Below are positions 33,595 to 42,372 of a DNA stretch of 64,000 bases, one piece after another. The stretch comes from Actinoplanes utahensis (GTDB taxonomy: Bacteria > Actinomycetota > Actinomycetes > Mycobacteriales > Micromonosporaceae), in contig NZ_BOMZ01000071.1 of assembly GCF_016862455.1 (NCBI RefSeq), positions 1 through 64,000 of the forward strand, given 5' to 3'. The position numbers were made by a program, and so were the translations under genes. Positions within the stretch are counted from its first letter, which is position 1, and every line of letters starts with the position of its first letter. The notes under the pieces are model-generated. The model was given only the letters and a program-made list of their open reading frames with translations, was not told the DNA's origin and did no database searches.

Positions 33595-35256
33595 TCAGTC
33601 GATCTGCGGGATCGGCGGGCCGAGGACGTCGTCCGCGTCGACGATCTTGTAGGCGTAGCCCTGTTCGGCGAGGAAGCGCTGACGGTGGGCGGCGTACTCG
33701 GTGTCGATCGTGTCCCGGGAGACGACCGTGTAGAAATGCGCCTGCCGCCCGTCGCCCTTCGGCCGCAGCACCCGGCCGAGACGCTGCGCCTCCTCCTGCC
33801 GTGAACCGAACGTGCCGGACACCTGGATCGCCACCGCCGCCTCCGGCAGGTCGATGGAGAAGTTCCCCACCTTCGACAGCACCAGGGTCCGCAGCGATCC
33901 GTCCCGGAACGCGTCGAACAGCCGCTCCCGCTCCTTGTTCGTCGTCGAACCCTGCACGATCGGGGCGTCCAGGAACTCGCCGAGCTCGTGCAACTGGTCC
34001 AGGAAACCGCCGATCACCAGCACCTGCTCCTGCGGGTGCTTGTCGACCAGGGCCCTCACCACGGGCAGTTTGGTGCGTGCCGTGGCCGCGACCCGATAGC
34101 GCTCCTCGGCCTCGGTCACCGCGTACGACATCCGCTCCGCGTCGGTGAGGGTGACCCGCACCTCGACACACTCCGCCGGGGCGATCCAGCCCTGCGCCTC
34201 GATGTCCTTCCAAGGCGCGTCGTACCGTTTCGGGCCGATCAGGGAGAAGACGTCACCCTCGCGGCCGTCCTCGCGGACCAGCGTGGCGGTGAGACCCAGC
34301 CGCCGGCGGGCCTGCAGGTCCGCGGTGAACCGGAAGATCGGCGCCGGCAGCAGGTGCACCTCGTCGTAGACGACCAGGCCCCAGTCCCGTGCGCCGAACA
34401 GGTCCAGGTGGGTGAACGCGCCACCACGGCGCGAGGTGAGCACCTGATAGGTGGCGATGGTGACCGGGCGGATCTCCTTGCGCTCCCCGCTGTACTCCCC
34501 GATCTCCTCCTCGGTCAGCGTGGTCCGGGCCAGCAGCTCCCGTTTCCACTGCCGGCCGGCGACCGTGTTGGTCACCAGGATCAGCGTGGTGGCCTTGGCC
34601 GTCGCCATCGCCGCCGCGCCGACCAGCGTCTTCCCCGCGCCACAGGGCAGCACCACCACCCCTGAGCCCCCGGCCCAGAAACCGTCGACCGCCTCCTGCT
34701 GGTACGACCGGAGCGTCCACCCGTCCTCTCTGAGGTCGATCTGGTGCGCCTCGCCGTCCACGTAACCGGCCAGATCCTCGGCCGGCCAGCCCAGCTTGAG
34801 TAGTGCCTGCTTGAGCCGGCCGCGCTCGGACCCGTGCACCATGATCGTCTCGTCGTCGATCCGGGTGCCGAGCATGCCGGCCAGCTTCTTCGATTTAGCC
34901 ACCTCGATCAGCACGATCTTGTCGAGGCCGCGCAGGACCAGCCCGTGCACCGGGTCGTTGAGCAGCTGAAGGCGACCGTACCGATCCATCGTCTCGGCGA
35001 CGTCGACCAGCAGCGCGTGCGGCACCGGGTACCGCGAGAACTTGATCAGCGAGTCGACCACGCTCTCCGCGTCGTGCCCGGCGGCCCGGCTGTTCCACAG
35101 GCCCAGCGGGGTCAGTCGATAGGTGTGCACGTGTTCCGGAGAACGCTCCAACTCGGCGAAGGGCGCGATCGCCATCCGGCATGCCTGCGCGTCCGGGTGA
35201 TCAACCTCCAGGAGAAGGGTCTTGTCCGACTGCACGATCAGTGGTCCGCCACTCAC
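33595..35256 (-). CDS. XPB/Ssl2-type DNA repair helicase
   Basis: 553 aa. N-terminal damage-recognition domain to about 160. The helicase core carries LPCGAGKT (Walker A), YDEVHLLPA (DEVH motif), LTATLVREDGREGD (motif III with the RED motif) and a C-terminal RecA domain with QRLGRVLRPK (motif VI). Bacterial XPB homologues unwind DNA 3'-5' in repair. GTG 35256 is preferred over upstream starts because ggaggg lies 8 bp before it. A conserved partner gene lies upstream on the same strand. Confidence 0.92.
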   Translation of the reverse strand: MSGGPLIVQSDKTLLLEVDHPDAQACRMAIAPFAELERSPEHVHTYRLTPLGLWNSRAAGHDAESVVDSLIKFSRYPVPHALLVDVAETMDRYGRLQLLNDPVHGLVLRGLDKIVLIEVAKSKKLAGMLGTRIDDETIMVHGSERGRLKQALLKLGWPAEDLAGYVDGEAHQIDLREDGWTLRSYQQEAVDGFWAGGSGVVVLPCGAGKTLVGAAAMATAKATTLILVTNTVAGRQWKRELLARTTLTEEEIGEYSGERKEIRPVTIATYQVLTSRRGGAFTHLDLFGARDWGLVVYDEVHLLPAPIFRFTADLQARRRLGLTATLVREDGREGDVFSLIGPKRYDAPWKDIEAQGWIAPAECVEVRVTLTDAERMSYAVTEAEERYRVAATARTKLPVVRALVDKHPQEQVLVIGGFLDQLHELGEFLDAPIVQGSTTNKERERLFDAFRDGSLRTLVLSKVGNFSIDLPEAAVAIQVSGTFGSRQEEAQRLGRVLRPKGDGRQAHFYTVVSRDTIDTEYAAHRQRFLAEQGYAYKIVDADDVLGPPIPQID

Positions 35257-35350
35257 GCGTACGCCCTCCGAAGAGCCGAGATGCCGACCCTCCAGTCTGC
35301 CACGAGATTCGTCTACAACCTTTCGCCCTCGTAGAGCGTCGGTATTAACG

Positions 35351-35387
35351 GCGGGGTCGTGCGTCAAACGGGGGCGCACGACCCCGC
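35351..35387. terminator. Strong hairpin upstream of the XPB gene
   Basis: 13-bp perfect stem, gcggggtcgtgcg / cgcacgaccccgc, with an 11-base loop. It sits between the small broken gene and the helicase and probably ends transcripts of the former. Confidence 0.7.
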
Positions 35388-35394
35388 AAAACCC

Positions 35395-35621
35395 CTACTC
35401 GCCGACAATCAGGGCGTTGAGCTCTCCGAGATTTTCGAACGCGGCCCGCTCGACCGCCGTGTTTCGATCCTGGTCGATGAGTTTTTCTGCAATCAGCCCT
35501 GCCTCGGTGTGCCGACTCCACGATGCGCGAGGAGTTGGACGGCACTGTTTCGGATGCTCTCGACGCAGCCTTCGTCGATGAGCTCGTCCTCCCAGGTCGT
35601 CTCACCCTTGTAATTCGGCAT
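35395..35621 (-). pseudogene. Small hypothetical protein gene with apparent frameshift
   Basis: ATG 35621 with a gggagg site opens MPNYKGETTWEDELIDEGC and runs to a TGA at 35493-35495 (42 aa). Directly at that point another frame continues sensibly as LIAEKLIDQDRNTAVERAAF and FENLGELNALIVGE to a TAG at 35395-35397. A single-base correction would give one acidic protein of about 75 aa. Codon use is less GC-rich than in neighbours. No family recognised. Confidence 0.5.
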
Positions 35622-35697
35622 GCCGGCCTCCCTGAAGCTCTCTCGATATAGCGCCTATAGGCCCTGCGCAGCTAGTCGCAAGTCGGCAGGCGAGGGA

Positions 35698-38070
35698 CTA
35701 TTCCTCCGTGACTGCGGCGGTGATGCGGTGGAGGGCGAAGGTGTGCAGGCTCTCGCCGCGTTCGTCCTCGGCACGGAGGTAACCGGCCGACAGGGAGACC
35801 GGACGGACCAGGCGGGACAGAGTGGCGCCGTGCGAGTCGACGTAACCGACCCAGACGCGGGCCTTGTCGCGGACCGCCTGCTGGAGCACCGCCATCGCCT
35901 GGGTGTGCTGCTGGACCGCGGTCAGGCCGGGGATCGCCTGGCCGTGTGCGGCCCGCACGGTGACCGGGGCGCGCCGGGCGGCCCGGGTGGCGATGTCACC
36001 ACGGCGGAGCTGTTCGACCACCCCGGCCAGGCGTGGGCCGGTCAGCACGGGGGTGGACGCTTCGGCGATGCGCGGGGAGCGGCTCGGGGCCCGCCGAACT
36101 TTCGGCCGGCTCAGCACGGTGGTGCCGCCGGCGTCCTCGGCGACCGGGGCGTAACCGGCCTCGCGCAGCGCGCCCAGCAGCCGGGTCACCGGGCGCGGGC
36201 TGACCAGCACGGTCGGTGCGATCCGGCGCAGGTCGAGGGTGCCGACCCGCTTGTCGGCGAGCACTTCGGCCAGCAGCGCCTCGTCGTCGCTGCGCAGGTA
36301 GGAGCCGGCCGAGCCGCTGCGCAGACCGCCGTGCCGCCGGGCGGCGTCGTCGATCAGGTAGGTCAGCGTCTGCGGCACCGGGGTACGGGACCGGCGGCGG
36401 AACAGCTCGTGCAGGTCGGTGGCCTGGTAGCCGATGTCGAGGGCACGCCGCACGCTGGCCGGGGTGACCCGGAAGACGCTCGCCGACTCCTGCTCGGTCA
36501 GCACGTCGAGTTCGGTGGCCAGGTCGGGCTCGGGCGGGCCGGGCACGATCACGGTCAGGTCGGCCTGCACCAGCATGTGATCGACCGGGGCGGGCAGCAG
36601 CTGGTCGAGGGCGCGGACCGCGTCGGCGTGCGCGTCCTCCGGGTGCACCCCGAGCGGGTCGGTCTCGTCCGGTCCGGAGTCGTTCAGGAGCAGGCGGGCG
36701 TACGAGGTGAGCGCGCCCAGCCCGGTGATCCCCAGCAGGGCCGCCCCGGCGTACGCGTCCCGATGTGCCGCCTCCCGGCCGCGGGCCCGCCGGGGCGCCT
36801 GCCACGACAGCAGGGCCAGCAGGTCGTCGGTGGCCGGCGCGGCACCGGTGTCCAGTTCGGCGAGCGCGTTCAGCGCCTCCCGGCGGGCCTGTGGGGCGCC
36901 GGCTCGTTCCGCGTCGGGGGCGAGGGCGTTGATCGGCCGGTCGCGTTCGTCGCGGCGGCCGACCAGGCCCGGCTGCCGGGTCATCGCGAGCCAGGCCCGG
37001 GCGAGGGCGCCCCAGCGGTGGGCGATGCCGGTGGCGCGCCACAGGTCGTACGCCCCGGTGGGCAGGAATAGCTCCTGGTTGGGGCCGGCGTCGGTTTCGC
37101 CGAGCAGGCCGGCCGCGTACGCCGTCTCGACCAGCAGCGCCGTCCCCGCCTCGTCGGTCCCGGCGACTTTGGCCAGTCGTTTCAGGTCGCGGACGCCGAG
37201 CCCGCCGGTGCGCAGCACGGGGGCCGGCTCGGCGGCGAGGGTCTCGAGGATCGCCTCGGTGGCGCGGACCGCCTCCATGGTCTGCCCGGCGCCGGCGGAG
37301 TCGGCGGACCGCGGATCGCGTGACGGGGCGCCCGGGACCGGCGGGAGCGGGCGCAGCACGCCGAGCGGGCCGGTCTCCCGGCGCAGCAGCATGCCGACTT
37401 CCCGGGGGAGCTCGACCAGTTCGCCGTCGGGGCGCGGGGCGCGGCCGGCCTCCGAGATCGGCACCAGGACGTGCTGTTCGACGAGCCAGCGGATCGGTTC
37501 GGCCATGCTTTCCGGGCCGAGCGCGGGCCGGTTGAGGGCGCCGACCGGCGGGCCGGCGGCGAGCCGGTCCAGTACGGCCCGGGCGCCGGGTGGCGCGGCG
37601 AGCACGGTGCGGCGCAGCTTGGCGCGGTCGGCGCAGAGCGCGGCGGCCCGGGCGTCCAGGTAGTCGGCGGGACGGCCGAGGCCGGCGGGGTACGGCGAGG
37701 TGACCTCGTCGACGGCGCCGACGACCTGCAACGCCTCGGGCGGCCCGTGCAGCAGGAACCGCACCCGGAGCCGGTCGATCGCCACCCGGACGTCCTCGGC
37801 GGGCGCTGTCCCGGCGAGCTCGAGGATGGCGTCGACCGAGGTCAGCGCGGTGTCGGCGGCCCGGCTCAGGCGGGCCGCGTCGAGAATGGTGAGGGCGAAC
37901 TCGTCGAGGCCGTCCAGACAGCGGGCGACCGAGTTGCGGGACTGTGCGCGTACGGCGAGGGCCGAGATGTCGGCGGGCACCGGAACGACGAGGTCGGGGC
38001 GCAACTGTATGAGCGCGCCCAGAGCTTCGTCCGGCAGCGACCGGAGTTGATCGGCGAATGTGGTGGCCAT
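35698..38070 (-). CDS. Helicase-associated domain protein paired with XPB
   Basis: 790 aa. The N-terminus FADQLRSLPDEALGALIQLRPDLVVPVP and the C-terminal block SAGYLRAEDERGESLHTFALHRI are typical of the large actinobacterial helicase-associated (XPB N-terminal-like) proteins. It has no Walker motifs itself. The middle is Arg/Ala-rich with repeated winged-helix-like segments. ATG 38070 is chosen; a TTG three codons earlier is possible. It likely assists the helicase at 33595. Confidence 0.8.
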   Translation of the reverse strand: MATTFADQLRSLPDEALGALIQLRPDLVVPVPADISALAVRAQSRNSVARCLDGLDEFALTILDAARLSRAADTALTSVDAILELAGTAPAEDVRVAIDRLRVRFLLHGPPEALQVVGAVDEVTSPYPAGLGRPADYLDARAAALCADRAKLRRTVLAAPPGARAVLDRLAAGPPVGALNRPALGPESMAEPIRWLVEQHVLVPISEAGRAPRPDGELVELPREVGMLLRRETGPLGVLRPLPPVPGAPSRDPRSADSAGAGQTMEAVRATEAILETLAAEPAPVLRTGGLGVRDLKRLAKVAGTDEAGTALLVETAYAAGLLGETDAGPNQELFLPTGAYDLWRATGIAHRWGALARAWLAMTRQPGLVGRRDERDRPINALAPDAERAGAPQARREALNALAELDTGAAPATDDLLALLSWQAPRRARGREAAHRDAYAGAALLGITGLGALTSYARLLLNDSGPDETDPLGVHPEDAHADAVRALDQLLPAPVDHMLVQADLTVIVPGPPEPDLATELDVLTEQESASVFRVTPASVRRALDIGYQATDLHELFRRRSRTPVPQTLTYLIDDAARRHGGLRSGSAGSYLRSDDEALLAEVLADKRVGTLDLRRIAPTVLVSPRPVTRLLGALREAGYAPVAEDAGGTTVLSRPKVRRAPSRSPRIAEASTPVLTGPRLAGVVEQLRRGDIATRAARRAPVTVRAAHGQAIPGLTAVQQHTQAMAVLQQAVRDKARVWVGYVDSHGATLSRLVRPVSLSAGYLRAEDERGESLHTFALHRITAAVTEE

Positions 38071-38150
38071 CGTCTTCAACGCTAACGTTCATGGGACGAT
38101 AGTGGTTGGTCCGGGCGTGGCCGGGCCTTCGATCTTCAGGAGGACCGAAA

Positions 38151-38351
38151 GTGGCGAAGGGGATCACGGCGGGCAGCTCGACGCCGGCGAACGAGCACGC
38201 TCAGGCGCGCGGTGTGGACATGAAGGGCAAGATGCACGTGTCCGAGCTCGTCTCCGACCGTGCCGCGGCCCCGTCCCCGTTCGGTGACGATCAGACTTTC
38301 CCTCTTCCGGTGGAGAGCCTGAGCTACCGGGCGTCCAGCCGGCACCCGTGA
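38151..38351 (+). CDS. Small conserved hypothetical protein
   Basis: 66 aa, hydrophilic, likely disordered at the ends; the core is GVDMKGKMHVSELVSDRAA. GTG 38151 follows a strong aggagga site. The stop overlaps the HAD gene start (GTGA), so the two are co-translated. Function unknown; conserved-looking codon use supports a real gene. Confidence 0.7.
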   Translation: MAKGITAGSSTPANEHAQARGVDMKGKMHVSELVSDRAAAPSPFGDDQTFPLPVESLSYRASSRHP

Positions 38352-38974
38352 GGGACGCGGTCGGTTTCGACCTGGACATGACCCTGATCGACTCCCGGCC
38401 GGGTATCCGGGAGACGTATCGGGCGCTCACCGCCGAGACCGGCGTGCACGTCGACGCCGATCTCGCGGTGTCCCGGCTCGGTCCGCCGCTGCGGACCGAG
38501 CTGCGGTACTGGTTTCCGGAGGAGGACGTCGAGGAGGCGGTCACCACCTTCCGTGCCCTCTATCCGGATCACGCGGTCACTCCGAGCCGGCCCACCCCGG
38601 GCGCGGTGGAGACCCTCGACGCGGTCCGGGCGGCCGGGCTGCGGGTCGTGGTGGTCACCTCGAAACTGGGCCGGCTGGCCCGCCTGCACCTGGATCACCT
38701 CGGGTTGCACGCCGACGAGCTGGCCGGTGACCTGTTCTCCGAGGGCAAGGCGGCCGCGCTGACCGAGCACGGCGTCCGGTGGTACGTGGGCGATCACGTC
38801 GGCGACATGATCGCGGCCCGGACCGCGGGTGTCCCGGGGATCGGGGTGGCGACCGGCCCGTGTTCCGAGACCGAACTGCGCGAGGCCGGCGCTTCGTACG
38901 TGTTGCCCGATCTGACCGTGTTCCCGACGTTACTCAGTGAGATTGCAGTTGGGCCGGGGCCGTCCGCTAGATAG
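38348..38974 (+). CDS. HAD-superfamily phosphatase
   Basis: 208 aa. Motif I is FDLDMTLID (nucleophile D8, acid D10), motif II VVVTSK, motif III the lysine near EGKAAAL and motif IV VGDHVGDM. A helical cap between motifs I and II makes it a subclass I, phosphoglycolate-phosphatase-like enzyme. Substrate unknown. GTG start overlapping the previous stop. Confidence 0.9.
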   Translation: MRDAVGFDLDMTLIDSRPGIRETYRALTAETGVHVDADLAVSRLGPPLRTELRYWFPEEDVEEAVTTFRALYPDHAVTPSRPTPGAVETLDAVRAAGLRVVVVTSKLGRLARLHLDHLGLHADELAGDLFSEGKAAALTEHGVRWYVGDHVGDMIAARTAGVPGIGVATGPCSETELREAGASYVLPDLTVFPTLLSEIAVGPGPSAR

Positions 38975-39020
38975 CCTTGCCGTGAGCGGTTGTGTCCATT
39001 GAGTGAAGTTGAGGTCAGCG

Positions 39021-39407
39021 GTGCCCACGGGTCGAGTGAAGTGGTACGACGCAGCGAAGGGATTCGGTTTCGTCACCAGTGACGAGGGCGGAGACGTTTT
39101 CCTTCCCAAGGGTGCGCTGCCGGCGGGGGTCACGGAACTGAAGACGGGTCAGCGGATCGAGTTCGGCATCGTCGACAGTCGTAAGGGAGCGCAGGCTCTC
39201 GGCGTGAAACTGCTGGACGCCCCGCCGTCCCTGGCCGAGTTGCGCCGCCGCCCGGCGGACGAGCTGGCCAGCATGATCGAGGACATGATCAAGGTTCTGG
39301 AGAGCTCGGTGCAGCCGTCTCTGCAGCGTGGGCGCTATCCCGACAAGAAGACCTCGTTGAAGATCGCGCAGCTGGTGCACGCGGTCGCCCGCGAGTTCGA
39401 GATCTGA
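39021..39407 (+). CDS. Cold-shock-domain protein, long actinobacterial form
   Basis: 128 aa. Residues 1-65 are a cold-shock OB fold: GRVKWYDAAKGFGFV (RNP-1 KGFGFV) and DVFLPKGAL (altered RNP-2, where most CspA have VFVHFSAI). Residues 70-128 are a helical extension (ELRRRPADELASMIEDMI) absent from CspA. GTG 39021 gives the usual start PTGRVKW. It is convergent, with no gap, with mqnD. It probably binds single-stranded RNA or DNA. Confidence 0.9.
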   Translation: MPTGRVKWYDAAKGFGFVTSDEGGDVFLPKGALPAGVTELKTGQRIEFGIVDSRKGAQALGVKLLDAPPSLAELRRRPADELASMIEDMIKVLESSVQPSLQRGRYPDKKTSLKIAQLVHAVAREFEI

Positions 39408-40238
39408 CTAGACGAACGACGGAACAGCAGGCGTCAGACCCGCCGCTGCCGCGCGCCCGAGCAGGGCGTCGGCGGCGGCGAGTCCGTCTTCGCCCAATTC
39501 CAGGGTGAACTCGTTGACGTACAGCTCGATGTGTTGTTTCACCACCGCGGGCTCCATCTCCTGCGCGTTGGCGAGGATGAAGTCCTGGCCGGCGGCCGGA
39601 TCGCTCCAGCCGAGCCGCAGTGACTCCCGGATCCAGCCGGTGGCCGCGGCCGGGTCGACAGTGCCGCGCCGGGCGAGGATGGCGCCGAGCGGGATGGGCA
39701 GGCCGGTGTCGCGCTCCCACCACTCGCCGAGGTCGACCAGGGCGGTCAGCCCATATCGCTGGTAGGTGAAGCGGGCTTCGTGGATTACCAGGCCGGCGTC
39801 GAACCGGCCCTCCGCCACACCCGGCATGATCTGGTGGAACGGGACGACCTCGATGCGGGCCGGCGGCTGATCGGCGGCCCAGAGGCGGAAGAGCAGATAT
39901 GCCGTGGTGCGGTCGCCGGGGACGGCGACGGTGGCGCCGGTCAGGTCGGTGCGCCCGTTGGTGAGCACCAGGGGGCCGCAGCCGCGCCCGAGCGCACCCC
40001 CGCAGGGCAGCAGCTGATAGTCGTCGAGCAGCCAGGGCAGTGCCGCATAGCTCACTTTGACCAGGTCGAACCGGCCGTCGAGGGCAGCCGTGTTCGTCAC
40101 GTCGACGTCAGCGAAGGTCAGGTCGATCGGCGGCGCCCCAGGCACCAGTCCGTGGATCAGGGCGTGGAACACGAAGGTGTCGTTGGGGCACGGGGAGACC
40201 GCCAGGGAGAGCGCCACGCTCCACACGCTAGCTCTCAT
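39408..40238 (-). CDS. mqnD: 1,4-dihydroxy-6-naphthoate synthase (futalosine pathway)
   Basis: 276 aa. The N-terminus LSLAVSPCPNDTFVFHALIHG is the MqnD signature; VVPFHQIMPGV and VIHEARFTY belong to the periplasmic-binding-protein-like fold. It converts cyclic dehypoxanthinylfutalosine to 1,4-dihydroxy-6-naphthoate in menaquinone synthesis. ATG 40238 is chosen for its ctggagc site and because the frame upstream is non-coding. In Streptomyces mqnD is next to mqnB; here mqnB is about 7.3 kb away. Confidence 0.92.
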   Translation of the reverse strand: MRASVWSVALSLAVSPCPNDTFVFHALIHGLVPGAPPIDLTFADVDVTNTAALDGRFDLVKVSYAALPWLLDDYQLLPCGGALGRGCGPLVLTNGRTDLTGATVAVPGDRTTAYLLFRLWAADQPPARIEVVPFHQIMPGVAEGRFDAGLVIHEARFTYQRYGLTALVDLGEWWERDTGLPIPLGAILARRGTVDPAAATGWIRESLRLGWSDPAAGQDFILANAQEMEPAVVKQHIELYVNEFTLELGEDGLAAADALLGRAAAAGLTPAVPSFV

Positions 40239-40304
40239 CCCGCTCCAGAGAAAAATATTCACGTCTCCCTCTGGCCTCGAAGGTGTGACCGTTCTTACAC
40301 TCCA

Positions 40305-40331
40305 ATTTTGGTGGATCAATTGATCGACAAA
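40305..40331. promoter_or_regulatory. Palindrome centred on gatcaattgatc
   Basis: A perfect 12-bp palindrome (40313-40324) inside an imperfect longer inverted repeat bounded by tttt and aaaa, 20 bp before the start of the amidohydrolase gene. A likely operator; the TetR gene of the same cassette is one candidate binder. Confidence 0.5.
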
Positions 40332-40344
40332 AGGGGGGTGCCAC

Positions 40345-42372
40345 GTGACTCGTCCGCTGGTTGCCGGCGTCCTGGTGCTCGGCCTCGTCGGTGGGCTGCC
40401 CACGCCCGCCTCCGGAGCCGCGAGCTGGACGCCCGCCTACGACCTGGAGGGCGCATGCGTCACCCTCCAGGCCTTCAACGGATCCACCTCGCTCGGCCAC
40501 GTCTGGAAGGATTCGGTCGGCTACGGCTTCACCGGCTCGGTCGCCAAGGCCGAGCCGTTCCGCGCCGAGGCCACCGCGCTCGGGCGCTACCTGCTCCGGG
40601 ACGCCGACGGCGCGCCGCCCTACCAGAGCGTGGCCAACTGGGTGTGGGCCGGCGGTGACTACGGTCCCCGCGCCGACTGGACGATCACCACCGACGGCAG
40701 CCGCCACCGGTTCGTGAACACCGCGACCGGCCAGCAGATGGGCTCCTACCTGGGCGGGCTCGGCACCGGCGGGGCCACCTTCGCGCTCACCCCGGCGACC
40801 GGCTGCGCCGCGATCCCGGACATCGCCACCGGCGTCAGCGGCACCCCGTCCGCCGGCGTCGACGCCGGCGGCAGGCTGGTCGGCTGGATCGACGCGCACG
40901 CACACATCACCGCGGCCGAGGCCTTCGGCGGATCACTGCACTGCGGGGACGCGTACGCCGCCGGTGGCGCCCCGGTCGCCCTGAAAGGCTGCGCGTCGCA
41001 CGCCACCCTCGGCTGGGGCGCCCTCCTCGAAGCGATCATCGCCGGCACCGATCCGATCGCCTCGGCCGAGGACGGCTGGCCGACCTTCGGCGACTGGCCG
41101 CAGCACGACACGATGCTGCACGAGGCGTCCTATTTCCGGAGCCTGGAACGCGCCTGGAAGTCCGGCCAGCGGGTGCTCAACGTGCTGCTGGTCGCCAACC
41201 GGGTGATCTGTGAGCTGACCCCCCAGCACACCTCCTGCGACGAGATGGACCAGATCCGGGCGCAGGCCGCCAATCTGCAGAAGATGCAGGACTATGTGGA
41301 CGCCCGCAGCGGCGGTCCCGGCAAGGGCTGGTTCCGGCTGGCGAAGACCCCCGCGGAGGTACGCCGGATCGCCGCCCAGGGAAAGCTGGCCGTCACGATC
41401 GGCGTGGAGAACTCCGAGCTCTTCGGATGCCGCGAGATCAACGGTGTCGCGCAGTGCACCACCGCCGACATCGACGCCGGGCTCGACGAACTGGCGGCGA
41501 TCGGGGTCAGCGGCCTCTACCCGGTGCACAAGTTCGACAACGCGTTCGGCGGCACCCGGTTCGACGAGGGCACGACCGGCGCCGCGATCAACGTCGGCAA
41601 CCTGATCTCCACCGGGCACTGGTGGCAGGCGACCAGCTGCACCGGGCCGTCGGACAATGAGCAACCGCTGGTCAGCGACGACATCGCGAAGCTGCTCCAG
41701 CTCGGGATCAACCTGCCGGCCGGCACGATCCTGCCGGTCTATCCGAGCGGAAAGATCTGCAACACCCGGGGACTCACCGCGCTCGGAACGTACCTCATCA
41801 AGAAGATGATCGACCGCGGCATGATCATCCACATCGACCACATGGGAGTGAAGACCGCGTCAGCGGTCCTGGACCTGGCCGAACAGGCCGGATATCCCGG
41901 GGTCGCCTCGGTGCACACCTGGTCCGACCCGGCCCTGATCAACCGGATGCTGGGGCTCGGCGGATTCCTCGCCAGCTACGCCTTCTCCGCCACCGACGAC
42001 GGTCAGGCCACCGGCACCTTCCTGGAGGAATGGCGTGCGCACCGGGCCCTCGCCAACGGCTCGAGGATCACCGGGTACGGGGTCGGCACCGACGTGAACG
42101 GGCTGGGCCCGCAGGCAGCCCCCCGCCTGAACGCCGGTTCCAGCCCACTCACCTATCCCTTCACCGCCATCAACGGCACGACGGTCGGCAAGCACGTCTA
42201 CGGCAGCCGGACCTTCGACCTGAACACCGACGGCGTCGCCCAGTACGGCCTGTACGCCGACTGGGTCACGGACCTGATCAACCAGGCCGGCGCGGACGGG
42301 CCCCTGCTGCGGTCGCAGCTGCTCAGCGGAGCCGAGGCGTACACGGTGATGTGGGAAAGGGCGCGTGGATGA
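40345..42372 (+). CDS. Secreted amidohydrolase / M19-dipeptidase-like protein
   Basis: 675 aa. Signal peptide at 1-26 (ending ASGAAS). Residues 30-155 form an N-terminal beta-rich domain. A metal-dependent hydrolase domain follows: DAHAH (183-187), a Cys-rich middle, HIDHMG (about 496-501), SVHTWSD and GTDVNG (about 579-584). These His/Asp sites resemble the amidohydrolase superfamily, closest in feel to membrane dipeptidase family M19. Extracellular. GTG 40345 follows aaaaggggggt. It overlaps the MFS gene by 4 bp, so its product is probably taken up or exported by that transporter. Confidence 0.8.
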   Translation: MTRPLVAGVLVLGLVGGLPTPASGAASWTPAYDLEGACVTLQAFNGSTSLGHVWKDSVGYGFTGSVAKAEPFRAEATALGRYLLRDADGAPPYQSVANWVWAGGDYGPRADWTITTDGSRHRFVNTATGQQMGSYLGGLGTGGATFALTPATGCAAIPDIATGVSGTPSAGVDAGGRLVGWIDAHAHITAAEAFGGSLHCGDAYAAGGAPVALKGCASHATLGWGALLEAIIAGTDPIASAEDGWPTFGDWPQHDTMLHEASYFRSLERAWKSGQRVLNVLLVANRVICELTPQHTSCDEMDQIRAQAANLQKMQDYVDARSGGPGKGWFRLAKTPAEVRRIAAQGKLAVTIGVENSELFGCREINGVAQCTTADIDAGLDELAAIGVSGLYPVHKFDNAFGGTRFDEGTTGAAINVGNLISTGHWWQATSCTGPSDNEQPLVSDDIAKLLQLGINLPAGTILPVYPSGKICNTRGLTALGTYLIKKMIDRGMIIHIDHMGVKTASAVLDLAEQAGYPGVASVHTWSDPALINRMLGLGGFLASYAFSATDDGQATGTFLEEWRAHRALANGSRITGYGVGTDVNGLGPQAAPRLNAGSSPLTYPFTAINGTTVGKHVYGSRTFDLNTDGVAQYGLYADWVTDLINQAGADGPLLRSQLLSGAEAYTVMWERARG

